Assembly (NCBI RefSeq): GCF_003635165.1
Contig: NZ_ML058597.1
Coordinates: forward strand, 744,001 to 808,000
Length of the DNA: 64,000 nt
Origin: Burkholderia sp. Nafp2/4-1b
Lineage (GTDB): Bacteria > Pseudomonadota > Gammaproteobacteria > Burkholderiales > Burkholderiaceae
Direction of reading: 5' to 3'
Part shown: piece after piece, positions 47,459-54,543 of the stretch
How positions within the stretch are numbered: the first letter of the stretch is position 1
How the letters are laid out: each line of letters begins with the position of its first letter
Position numbers and translations under genes: made by a program
Notes under the pieces: model-generated
The model's database searches: none
Told to the model about the DNA's origin: nothing
What the model saw: only the letters and a program-made list of their open reading frames with translations

Positions 47459-47563
47459 GTGTTCACTCCTTGAGGAAACGGAATCGAGAATGCCACAAGC
47501 CGGCGTCGCGCGACGCCAGCGTGCAGATGAACGGAAAACGAACGAAAAACGAACGCAATCGCG

Positions 47564-48622
47564 TCAGGCCAGTTCGTCCGGCCCCACGCGCACGACGACC
47601 TTGCCGAAATTCTTGCCGGCGAGCAAGCCGATCAGCGCATTCGGCGCATCGGCAAGATCGGGGATCACATCCTCGCGCGTCTTTACCTTGCCCTGCGCGA
47701 CCCACTCGCTCATCTCCTTCAGGAACGGCGCATAGCCGGTCGCATAGTGATCGAGAATGATGAAACCCTGCATCCGGATGCGCTTGCGCAGGATCGTGCC
47801 CATCAGCGCCGGCACGCGGTCACGGCCGGTCGACACAGCGGTGGCGTCGTAGGCCGCGTCGTTGTAATGCGCAATGATTCCGCACACCGGCACGCGCGCA
47901 TGATCGTTGAGCAGCGGCCACACCGCGTCGAACACGGCGCCGCCGACGTTCTCGAAATAGACGTCGATGCCGTTCGGGCAGGCTTCCTTCAGCTTCGCCG
48001 CGAATTGCGGATCGCGGTGATCCACGGCATCGTCGAAGCCGAGCGTGTCCTTCACGTAGGCGACCTTGTCGGCACCGCCCGCGATGCCGATCACGCGGCA
48101 GCCTTTCAGCTTCGCGATCTGGCCGACCACCGCACCGACCGCCCCGCTCGCGGCGGCGACGACCACGGTTTCGCCGGCCTTCGGCTCGCCGATCTTCAGC
48201 AGCCCGGTGTACGCGGTGAACCCCGGCATGCCGAGCACGCCCAGCGCATACGACGGATGCGCGAAATCGCGGCCAAGCGGAATCAGGTCGCTGCCGTCGG
48301 ACAGCGAATAGTCCTGCCAGCCGCCGCCCGCGACGACCAGGTCGCCTTCGCGAAACGCCGGCAGGTTCGACGCGACGACCTGGCTGACCGTGCCGCCGAC
48401 CATCACGTCGCCGAGTTCGACCGGCGGCGCATACGACGGCGCATCGCTCATCCGGCCGCGCATGTACGGATCGAGCGACAGCCAGACCGTGCGCAGCAGC
48501 ACCTGGCCGGCGCCCGGTACAGGCACGTCGCCTGTTTCGATACGGAAGTCGTTCGGGATGGGCGCGCCGACCGGGCGCGAGTTCAGGATGATTCTGCGGT
48601 TTGCGGCCTTGCTTTGCGGCAT
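47564..48622 (-). CDS. NADP-dependent medium-chain reductase (CurA/prostaglandin-reductase-like)
   Basis: The 352-residue protein starts MPQSKAANRRIILNSRPVG after GGAGG. It is a zinc-free MDR enzyme: LSLDPYMRGRMSD near residue 50, GMPGFTAYTGLLKIGEPKAGETVVV near 125-145, the Rossmann AAASGAVGAVVGQIAKLKGCRVIGIAGG near 150-175 and FENVGGAVFDAVWPLL near 215. The family reduces the double bond of alpha,beta-unsaturated ketones and aldehydes with NADPH. A 15-bp palindrome 154 bases before the ATG matches the one in front of the adjacent tetR gene, so it is very likely the target of that repressor, induced by reactive enones. Confidence 0.9.
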   Translation of the reverse strand: MPQSKAANRRIILNSRPVGAPIPNDFRIETGDVPVPGAGQVLLRTVWLSLDPYMRGRMSDAPSYAPPVELGDVMVGGTVSQVVASNLPAFREGDLVVAGGGWQDYSLSDGSDLIPLGRDFAHPSYALGVLGMPGFTAYTGLLKIGEPKAGETVVVAAASGAVGAVVGQIAKLKGCRVIGIAGGADKVAYVKDTLGFDDAVDHRDPQFAAKLKEACPNGIDVYFENVGGAVFDAVWPLLNDHARVPVCGIIAHYNDAAYDATAVSTGRDRVPALMGTILRKRIRMQGFIILDHYATGYAPFLKEMSEWVAQGKVKTREDVIPDLADAPNALIGLLAGKNFGKVVVRVGPDELA

Positions 48623-48775
48623 GGGAACCTCCGTCAACAGGTAGGGACGTGCAACGGGCACGATCGGATCAACGTGGGACAACCGTGACGTGCGTGGCTG
48701 CGGCCGTGCCGGCAGATCGACCGGGAGGCCGCGGGCCGCGACCACGCGCGTCATGCATTCGGACTTCAGCGTAAG

Positions 48776-48790
48776 TAGACCAGTCGTCTA
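48776..48790. promoter_or_regulatory. TetR operator upstream of the CurA-like reductase
   Basis: TAGAC-CAGTC-GTCTA, perfect 5-bp arms, in the promoter region of the reductase gene. Identical in arms and spacing, and differing by one spacer base, from the site in front of the neighbouring tetR gene at 49475-49489. Confidence 0.75.
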
Positions 48791-48800
48791 GATCTCACGT

Positions 48801-48826
48801 AAAAACAAGGCGCGCCAATGCGCGCC
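48801..48826 (-). terminator. Rho-independent terminator of the tetR gene
   Basis: On the minus strand GGCGCGC-ATTG-GCGCGCC gives a 7-bp perfect stem followed by TTGTTTTTA. It starts six bases after the tetR stop codon and separates it from the reductase promoter. Confidence 0.8.
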
Positions 48827-48831
48827 CAGGG

Positions 48832-49452
48832 TTATGACTGCGCGCCGTCGGGTTCGACGGGCGGCAGGTTGAGCATCCGCCGCGTTTCGAGCATCGCGCG
48901 CTCGAGCGGCTTGCGGTTGCGGTGAATCTTCTCCAGAAGCGTGGCGCCGAGCCACAGCTCATAGAGGATCGCGGCTGCATGCGCGGGATCGTCGACACCG
49001 CTCAGCGAACCGTCGGCCAGCCCGGCCTCGATGCCGCCCGCGAGCCGCTCGATGATCTGGCCGGTGCCGCGCCGCAGGACCGCGCGCATCGCCTCCGACA
49101 AATCGGACACCTCCGCGCCGAGCTTCACCGCGAGGCACTTGCCTTCCGGATCGTCGGCGCACTGCGTGTGCAGCCAGTTGCCCCAGTACGTCATCAGGCG
49201 CTGCGCGCCCGTGCCGGCCTGATGCTTGAGCAGGTTGTCGAGATGCTCGAGATAGCCTTCGAAATACGACTCGAGCAGCGCCTCGCCGAACGCCTCCTTC
49301 GAGCCGAAGTAATGGTAGAACGAGCCCTTCGGGATGCCCGCCGCAGCGAGAATCTCGTTCAGACCGACCGCCGAAAACCCCTTGTGGAGCATGATCGGCT
49401 TCGCGATATTCAGGATGTGCTGGCGGACTTCGGCGCCTGAAGATGCATTCAT
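48832..49452 (-). CDS. TetR family transcriptional repressor
   Basis: The 206-residue protein has a TetR helix-turn-helix at about residues 30-58 (GLNEILAAAGIPKGSFYHYFGSKEAFGEALL) and a C-terminal ligand domain (LMTYWGNWLHTQC, KCLAVKLGAEVSDLSEAMRAVL) of the kind found in NemR/AcuR-like regulators; a Cys at about residue 109 and another near 116 could be redox- or electrophile-sensitive. The start MNASSGAEVRQ is preferred over an ATG six codons upstream. An operator 23 bases upstream of this ATG implies autorepression, and the same operator lies ahead of the CurA-like reductase gene downstream. Electrophile sensing is inferred from the regulated gene. Confidence 0.9.
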   Translation of the reverse strand: MNASSGAEVRQHILNIAKPIMLHKGFSAVGLNEILAAAGIPKGSFYHYFGSKEAFGEALLESYFEGYLEHLDNLLKHQAGTGAQRLMTYWGNWLHTQCADDPEGKCLAVKLGAEVSDLSEAMRAVLRRGTGQIIERLAGGIEAGLADGSLSGVDDPAHAAAILYELWLGATLLEKIHRNRKPLERAMLETRRMLNLPPVEPDGAQS

Positions 49453-49474
49453 GATGGCGTATCTTAGCAACGAT

Positions 49475-49489
49475 TAGACCGGTCGTCTA
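49475..49489. promoter_or_regulatory. TetR operator upstream of its own gene
   Basis: TAGAC-CGGTC-GTCTA, perfect 5-bp arms, 23 bases before the tetR start codon. Paired with the site at 48776-48790; together they define one regulon. Confidence 0.75.
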
Positions 49490-49575
49490 GTAACGTCGAC
49501 CCGGTGAGTTGAGCGGCACTTTACCCCAATCGCGCAGTGTCGCGGACGCGTTGTCGCCGCACCGTGGCGCCCATG

Positions 49576-50604
49576 TCACGCAGGCTTGGGCACGCGCTTG
49601 CGGGCAACCGGCTTCGCCGCACGCAGGCTGCCGCCGGCCGGTCGGCCAGGCGCCCTGCGCGCGGGCGCGCGCGATACGCGGTCGGCCCGGCCGGCACGTT
49701 CGGCACGCAATGCATCGAGTTCGCCGAGATAAGCGGCATTGGCTGCGCGCGCGCCGTCGAGCTGGCCTTCGAGCATGCCACAGCGATGCTGCGTGTCGGC
49801 GAGTTGGGTCTGCAGCGCCGCTAGATCCTTGCGATGCTGCGCATCGCGCTGTTCGGCGCGCGTCGTTGCCGCATCGAGTTCCTTTTGCAGCCGCGCGGCG
49901 GCGAGCCGTTCGCGGTCGATCTCCTGAAGCGCCCGTTTCTCCGATGCACGCAGGCGCTCCTCGGCACGGCCCGCATCGTCGCGCAGCCGGTCGAGCTGCA
50001 ACGTGAAATCGGCGCGCGCCTGGGCCAGCGCGCGATCGGCATCCGCGTTGTCCGCCTTCAGTCGCTCGACTTCCGCTAGCAGCGCGCGGCGCGATGCTTC
50101 GTCGGCCGCCCTCGCCTGTTCGAGTTCCTGGATACGCACCTGGGCCGCCAGCAATGCGCTCGTCCGTTGTTCCAGCGCGGTTTCGGTGCGGGACAGCTCG
50201 GCTTGTGACGCGGCGACCTCTACCTTCGCCGCGGCCCGCTCGGCCTCGACTTCGGCGCGCAACGCATCGAGTGCGGCGGCGGCTTCCGTGCTCGATCGAC
50301 TCCACAACGCGGCGACCAGCTCTCCCGCTGCGGCCTGCAAATCGGCCGGCAAGTCCGGATGCTCGATGCGCACGCGGCTCTTTTCCCGCAACTCGGCCCA
50401 GAACTCGCCGAGCACCGCGGTCGGCGTGCTCATGCTGCCCTTGCGCACAAGCTGGTACAGCCGGTTCGCGGTGGGCGTGATGCCGAAGCGGAAGAACATC
50501 AATGCGCAGACCTCGCGATAGAGCTCGCGGGTTTTCGGGAAATCGGCCTTCAGGCGATCGATTTCGGCGATCAGGCGGGATTCGTCGGCGGCGAGGTCGG
50601 ACAT
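49576..50604 (-). CDS. KfrA-like DNA-binding coiled-coil protein
   Basis: The 342-residue protein has a KfrA N-terminal DNA-binding domain (residues about 10-110: LYREVCALMFFRFGITPTANRLYQLVRKGSMSTPTAVLGEFWAELREK, quoted region by position) followed by a long alpha-helical coiled coil (about 120-300, rich in Ala, Glu, Arg and Leu heptads) and a basic Arg/Lys/Pro tail. KfrA proteins are plasmid-encoded autoregulators that organise DNA near partition loci; chromosomal and megaplasmid relatives exist in Burkholderia. Start at MSDLAADESRL. Two inverted repeats in the A/T-rich leader (50636-50650 and 50681-50698) are the natural autoregulatory sites. No parA/parB genes are close. Confidence 0.88.
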   Translation of the reverse strand: MSDLAADESRLIAEIDRLKADFPKTRELYREVCALMFFRFGITPTANRLYQLVRKGSMSTPTAVLGEFWAELREKSRVRIEHPDLPADLQAAAGELVAALWSRSSTEAAAALDALRAEVEAERAAAKVEVAASQAELSRTETALEQRTSALLAAQVRIQELEQARAADEASRRALLAEVERLKADNADADRALAQARADFTLQLDRLRDDAGRAEERLRASEKRALQEIDRERLAAARLQKELDAATTRAEQRDAQHRKDLAALQTQLADTQHRCGMLEGQLDGARAANAAYLGELDALRAERAGRADRVSRAPARRAPGRPAGGSLRAAKPVARKRVPKPA

Positions 50605-50635
50605 GGCGGTTTGGTCGGAAATTTCGTAAATAATA

Positions 50636-50650
50636 TAACGTAAACCGTTA
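50636..50650. promoter_or_regulatory. Inverted repeat TAACG-TAAAC-CGTTA before the kfrA-like gene
   Basis: Perfect 5-bp arms, 32 bases before the start codon, in an A/T-rich stretch likely to contain the promoter. Candidate KfrA operator. Confidence 0.45.
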
Positions 50651-50680
50651 AATATCCAACCGTGCGACACGAGTGATTTG

Positions 50681-50698
50681 ACATTATTTCTATAATGT
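50681..50698. promoter_or_regulatory. Inverted repeat ACATTAT-TTCT-ATAATGT before the kfrA-like gene
   Basis: Perfect 7-bp arms around four bases, 77 bases before the start codon, overlapping TTGACA and TATAAT-like sequence. Candidate second operator or promoter element; its centre is about 46 bp from the other repeat. Confidence 0.45.
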
Positions 50699-50988
50699 TG
50701 AGATGCGATGGGCGGGCTTCCCTATTTCCAAGCGCGACCGTCTGGTTGCACCATTTTGTAATCGCTTTGTGCACAAATTTGTAACTGCCCCTCTCTTGTC
50801 ACTGAAGCGCGGCTAACCCTCGCCACGTCGCGGCTCCGGAGGAGCGGGTTGCCCCGCGCATGGCTGCGGGTCTAGATACCGAACTGGCCGAGGACTTGCG
50901 CTGCACGATGTGCGCGACTCTTCAGTGCGTTATTGCACACCGCTGTGGAATCTGCCGCACAACCGAGGTCGAGCATCAATCTCCAGGC

Positions 50989-51222
50989 TCAAGACGGGAT
51001 ACAGGCGCGCTGAATCTGTAGCGCTTGCTCAGCCCGGTTGGGGGCCGCTTGGTCGACCAAGTGCAATAGCGGATTCCGGTGCTCCATGAACCGACCAAGG
51101 TACCGCTCGCGCGCGAGCGGCTCAGTAGCCAGTATCCGGGCAGGCCGCTCACTCTGGGTCTCAACCGCACGTAAGGCAGTCTGCCGATCCTGATCGGCGA
51201 TGCACAGGCCCTCCAGTGCCAT
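50989..51222 (-). CDS. Possible small protein, unknown
   Basis: A 77-residue frame (MALEGLCIADQDRQTALRAVETQSERPARIL, quoted in part by its first residues) with mixed codon use, starting three bases after the stop of the 38-residue frame upstream. Soluble, no motif recognised. It may be a decayed remnant in a region where other genes are clearly broken. Confidence 0.25.
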   Translation of the reverse strand: MALEGLCIADQDRQTALRAVETQSERPARILATEPLARERYLGRFMEHRNPLLHLVDQAAPNRAEQALQIQRACIPS

Positions 51223-51225
51223 TTG

Positions 51226-51342
51226 CTACGCATCGAGGCGATGCACCAGACTGATCACATCCTCAGCGCCAACTCCCAGCTCGTCGCTTAGCGAGATCAC
51301 GACGCATCTGAGATCGGTGACTTCGTTCGGCTCTTTGCTCAT
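51226..51342 (-). CDS. Possible 38-residue protein
   Basis: Frame MSKEPNEVTDLRCVVISLSD..., preceded by GGAGAG with good spacing to the ATG, and ending just before the ATG of the 77-residue frame, which suggests translational coupling. Acidic and helical; no family recognised. Too short to be sure it is real. Confidence 0.3.
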   Translation of the reverse strand: MSKEPNEVTDLRCVVISLSDELGVGAEDVISLVHRLDA

Positions 51343-51613
51343 TGGACTCTCCGTCCGCTGGAAAGGTACGCGGGCCGACAATCTTCTCATTGGCCGTCAC
51401 AGGGGCCAACCTGGTTACTTCGGGGGCGAGTGCTGGAAACCCCCATGCCGGACGCGAACATGTTCGGTGCTAAAGCCGTAAACCCTGGCTTGTTCTCGAG
51501 TCCACGCCAAGGCGTACCCCTCTGGGATCGGTTCGTGCTCCTATAGAAATCCCATTGAGATGCCTGGCGGGGGTGGTGCAGGCGGGCTAACGGTAAGAAC
51601 TTTGGGCACCATC

Positions 51614-51913
51614 ATGAACCCGCACACTCAGCTACGACTTAACGACTTTCGCGTGATCCTTGCGGGCCTTCGGACGACAATTAGCGGTCCGGCCGGACGC
51701 AACAATGGGTTCGTCTTGAACGAGATTCGGCAATTCGTCGACTACATGGAAGCCTCTTCATCCGATGAAATTGGGGTGCAAGGCGAGTTCGAGGTGATTC
51801 GGACACTAGTCTTTTTAAGGCGGCCGACTGAGGCGCTTGAACGAATTGACAAGCTGTTGGCACCACGGCGAATTCGCGCCCGTAACTGTCTAGGGCGCCT
51901 TCGCGGTTATTGA
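51614..51913 (+). CDS. Possible 99-residue protein, unknown
   Basis: From an ATG in TCATGAACCC, the frame reads MNPHTQLRLNDFRVILAGLR and later YMEASSSDEIGVQGEFEVIRTLVFLRR. It is soluble and mildly helical, with less G/C bias at third positions than core genes. No good ribosome site and no known family. It sits among gene remnants, so a fragment is equally likely. Confidence 0.3.
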   Translation: MNPHTQLRLNDFRVILAGLRTTISGPAGRNNGFVLNEIRQFVDYMEASSSDEIGVQGEFEVIRTLVFLRRPTEALERIDKLLAPRRIRARNCLGRLRGY

Positions 51914-52234
51914 AATGATCTGTGGATGTCCGACCAGATCAGCCAGTTGTCGGTGATCACGGCGGGCGGCTGTCGGCCACTATGCGCCCCCGCGCCGTCG
52001 ATCGGACATCGGAGCGGGCGCTCATGGTCGGTACGAGGCCGCCTAAAGCAAAGACCGCGTTTGCCCATCTCAGACAAAAATACCTGCCGAATTGACCGGC
52101 TGGGCGACTCCGTACATGGGAATAGCATCATCCGATGCATTACTCTGGCCGCTTATGTTCCACCTGCCGTGTGCGCTTGTGATCGGTCGCTAAATCAAGA
52201 CACTGCCGAGTCACGGACGCTACGCGCTGATGCT
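51914..52234. other. Unassigned stretch in the decayed region
   Basis: No frame here shows continuous coding character on either strand. Lower G/C and mixed codon use indicate old, degraded or foreign DNA between the 99-residue frame and the response-regulator remnant. Confidence 0.3.
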
Positions 52235-52375
52235 GTGCACTGTTCGATTCCGATCGTGTTGATGTCCTCAGCGGAGGCTCCTGCTGAGGAAGGGTTATGG
52301 GACGCGTTCTTCCGTAAGCCCGTATCTTGGCTAGCGGTCGCGCAAACGGTGCGCGATCTCGTTGAGGTGCCGCGC
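52235..52375 (+). pseudogene. Response-regulator receiver domain remnant
   Basis: The translation contains IPIVLMSSAEAP, then EGLWDAFFRKPVSWLAVAQTV. This is the last strand-helix part of a CheY-like receiver: hydrophobic strand 4 with the SS switch position and the conserved Lys-Pro (KP) after strand 5. The phosphorylated Asp and the acidic pocket are missing, and no start or output domain is attached. It is therefore a 3' fragment of about 47 residues. The partner-type histidine kinase remnant lies 400 bases away on the other strand. Confidence 0.55.
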
Positions 52376-52776
52376 GTCCAGGCGGCCGCTACTCGTGGCA
52401 GCAGTCCGGCGCAAGCGACTGTCCCAACAAGTCAACGTGGTTCGATGCCGCTTGTTGCAATGGGTGATCAACCACGCAATGCCAATACCGAGGAAGACCC
52501 GCAAGATTCGCGTTTCACGCGAACTTCTACCCGTGAATCGAACTGAACCCGCTCAGGGAGCTGCCATTGCGAATGCAGGGACAATAGCAATCGCTATCAC
52601 GACGTTACGGATAGCGAATTATGCCCTCACGATCGAGTGAACAGCGCCGGCATTCGAGAGCCCCTCTTCTGCCGCAACGGCCGCATGCTTGCCCAAGCTG
52701 AAGGCAGCGTTAACTTCGCCTCCCGGAACGCATCTGGCTTGAAGAATAGGCGCGGCCCCGGAATCGGCCGCGCCGG
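52376..52776. other. Unassigned sequence between two-component remnants
   Basis: About 400 bases. No gene-like frame with a ribosome site; short A/T-richer segment near 52560-52640 (repeated ATAGCA/ATAGCG-like words). Nothing recognisable. Confidence 0.3.
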
Positions 52777-52910
52777 TCACGTCCGCAATGTCGCGCGCAC
52801 GCCGAACCCAGTCCCGTTCAACCCGTCGATGTACGTAAAGCTCCCGCCCAGCTTGGCGACGATGCGCGCGACGATGGACAGTCCCAGGCCGCTGCCGCTT
52901 TCCTCATGAT
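52777..52910 (-). pseudogene. Histidine kinase C-terminal remnant (G2 box)
   Basis: The minus-strand frame ends HEESGSGLGLSIVARIVAK, then LGGSFTYIDGLNGTGFGVRATLRT and stop. GSGLGLSIV is the G2/ATP-lid box of the HATPase domain, and the following strand pattern and stop are those of a normal kinase end. Upstream of HEESG the frame runs directly into the antisense of the cytochrome b561 gene, so roughly 40 residues survive. The junction near 52908 is a deletion or recombination point. Confidence 0.65.
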
Positions 52911-52912
52911 CC

Positions 52913-53443
52913 ATGCTGCACTGGCTGCTGGCCGCCGCGCTGATCGGCAACCTGATCGTCGGCTTGCTGCTGGACGACAACGAGGACCTCGTCGGCCTGC
53001 ACAAGTCGATCGGCATCATCGTTCTCGGGCTCGTGCTGGTTCGCATCGCGAATCGATTCCGCCTGCGGCGCGGATTGCCCGCGTCGATCAATCCGGCAGG
53101 CTCGGCCACCCGCCTCGCCGAGCAGGCGGTCCACAGCCTGCTGTACGTGTTGATGTTCGCCATCCCCGTGCTCGGCTGGATGAAAACGAACGCAGCCGGG
53201 CATACGGCCAGTTGCTTTGGCCTCTTCTCATTGCCGACACTGGTGCCGAAAAGCCGCGCCGCGTCGCAGTGGCTGGGTGAATTGCATGCGCTGACGGCAT
53301 ACGGGCTCGCCGCCTTGATCGGCTTCCACGTGCTTGGCGCCCTGGTGCATCGGCTGATGCGCACGGAGAGTGTTCTTCCGCGCATCCTGCCCTGGAACCC
53401 GCGTGCAAGGCACCGCCGGGTTCAGGCGGAGGATATCGGCTGA
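52913..53443 (+). CDS. Cytochrome b561 family protein, N-terminally truncated
   Basis: The 176-residue frame starts MLHWLLAAALIGNLIVGLLL directly at the haem-ligand helix that normally follows 10-15 residues of a cytoplasmic leader, and no ribosome site precedes it. Four membrane helices are visible with conserved histidines (LHW near 3, LHKSIG near 28, the HALTAYGLAALIGFHVLGALVHR helix near 125-145). Intact relatives are diheme membrane cytochromes that oxidise quinol. The gene abuts the histidine kinase remnant at about 52908, so the 5' end and promoter were probably lost. It may be silent, or fused to new upstream signals. Confidence 0.65.
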   Translation: MLHWLLAAALIGNLIVGLLLDDNEDLVGLHKSIGIIVLGLVLVRIANRFRLRRGLPASINPAGSATRLAEQAVHSLLYVLMFAIPVLGWMKTNAAGHTASCFGLFSLPTLVPKSRAASQWLGELHALTAYGLAALIGFHVLGALVHRLMRTESVLPRILPWNPRARHRRVQAEDIG

Positions 53444-53532
53444 GACTGGGCAGCAGTTTTCACACGGTACGGGCGGCCGAAAAAGCCTGTCGACACCGGC
53501 ACGCCTGACGGGCAAATGTGCCAGATCGCTCG

Positions 53533-53546
53533 TTGATCTTCGTCAA
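53533..53546. promoter_or_regulatory. FNR/ANR-like box TTGAT-CTTC-GTCAA
   Basis: Matches the TTGAT-N4-ATCAA consensus with one mismatch. It lies 128 bases before the hemerythrin-protein start. One of three such boxes in this 5-kb module, suggesting oxygen-responsive activation. Confidence 0.6.
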
Positions 53547-53566
53547 CGCCGTGGGATTCGCCCGCT

Positions 53567-53591
53567 TTGATCGCGCGTGGCGCGCGATCAA
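53567..53591. repeat. Perfect 11-bp-arm hairpin upstream of the hemerythrin gene
   Basis: Arms TTGATCGCGCG and CGCGCGATCAA flank TGG. It lies 20 bases after the FNR-like box and 83 bases before the hemerythrin ATG. No T-run follows. It could be the end of the b561 transcript, a leader structure, or a second protein-binding site. Confidence 0.5.
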
Positions 53592-53674
53592 TATGGAGAT
53601 GACGATCCTGGTTTTCGTGAGCGCCGTCGCAGTGAGGACGTGAGCCGCCGGTTCGTTCCTCTGTGGAGCTGGAA

Positions 53675-54259
53675 ATGCCATTGCTCGGGCCGCGTAGCGC
53701 TGTCACCGTCATCCGCCGGGAACACGACCAGTTGTCTACCGTGATCCACGGCATGCGGCGCTTTGTCCATCTGCTGGTTGCCGGCGCGCCCGTTCCGGGC
53801 CTCATCGTGTTTCGGGCAATGCTTTATTACATCAGGGAATACCCACAGCAGATACATCATCCCAAAGAGGATCTCTACCTGTTCAGGCCGTTGCGGGATC
53901 GGACCGACGAGTTCGACAGCGTTCTCGACGAACTGGAGTCCCAGCACGCAAGAGGCGACATGAAGCTGCGAAATCTGGAGCATGCGCTGACGCGGTACGA
54001 GTTGAAAGGCGCCGCGGCACTTCGCACGCTGGGCGCACTGATGGACGATTATGCGGAGTTTTATGCGGACCATCGGTGCCTGGAAGAGACACTGATCTTG
54101 CCGGCCGCCGAACGTCTGTTGACGAGGGACAACTGGGCCGAGATCGACGCCGCCTTCGGAGCAAATCGCGATCCGTTCGAAGAAGAAAGGCTCGAGGGCG
54201 ATCTGGAAAAACTGTTCTCGATGATCGTCGATGCGATCCCGGACCGGGAGGCAAGCTAG
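53675..54259 (+). CDS. Hemerythrin-like domain protein
   Basis: The 194-residue protein starts after GGAGCTGGAA. It has the hemerythrin-family metal-ligand pattern in a four-helix layout: REHDQL near residue 18, IHHPKEDLYLF near 65, QHARGD near 94 and FYADHRCLEETLILPAAERLL near 130. Such proteins bind a di-iron centre and react with O2 or NO, acting as oxygen or redox stress sensors or buffers. It is cytoplasmic. An FNR-like box upstream and the neighbouring universal stress and P1B-5 ATPase genes suggest a role under low oxygen. A GTG four codons upstream was rejected. Confidence 0.85.
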   Translation: MPLLGPRSAVTVIRREHDQLSTVIHGMRRFVHLLVAGAPVPGLIVFRAMLYYIREYPQQIHHPKEDLYLFRPLRDRTDEFDSVLDELESQHARGDMKLRNLEHALTRYELKGAAALRTLGALMDDYAEFYADHRCLEETLILPAAERLLTRDNWAEIDAAFGANRDPFEEERLEGDLEKLFSMIVDAIPDREAS

Positions 54260-54299
54260 CCCGGAATCGGCCCGGTAACGAGAGTCAGACGTCGAGAAC

Positions 54300-54450
54300 G
54301 GTTGCCGCGACTCCAGCCACTCCGAGACTTCTTTCGCTTCATCGGCGCCCAGTGTGTGCGCCACGGCCGTCATGACCGGCGCATTTACGCGTGACCGTTC
54401 CTGACTACTTCAATCTGGCGAAGCAAGTACGCCTTGTGCTGGTATCGCGA
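54300..54450 (-). pseudogene. Frameshifted cytochrome c4 C-terminal fragment
   Basis: Reading leftward, HKAYLLRQIEVVRNG matches the HKEYLLHQIEVFKNG of the intact cytochrome at 13070-13684. One base is then missing, and the next frame continues RVNAPVMTAVAHTLGADEAKEVSEWL, matching RANAPVMSAVAHTLNDEQAKAVAVYL. Both haem motifs and the 5' part are absent. A stop directly follows the frameshift. This is a clear gene relic left between the hemerythrin and universal-stress genes. Confidence 0.8.
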
Positions 54451-54462
54451 CGACGACGGTGC

Positions 54463-54476
54463 TTGACGCAGGTCAA
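54463..54476. promoter_or_regulatory. FNR/ANR-like box TTGAC-GCAG-GTCAA
   Basis: Perfectly symmetric 5-bp arms. Its centre is about 75 bases before the universal-stress ATG, a distance compatible with a class II activator site and a short leader. The relic cytochrome ends just before it, so the site belongs to the stress gene. Confidence 0.7.
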
Positions 54477-54543
54477 ACCGGAAAAACCGCGCGAGCGAAA
54501 AATTTCCGCAGGCACGTTCGCCCGTTGCCACCGGGAGGCATTC

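Noticed and set aside
51926-52234. N-terminal part of a 206-residue plus-strand frame as a complete gene with the receiver fragment
   Set aside because: The first 100 residues lack coding bias and are Arg/Cys/Ser-rich; only the receiver-like segment is recognisable.
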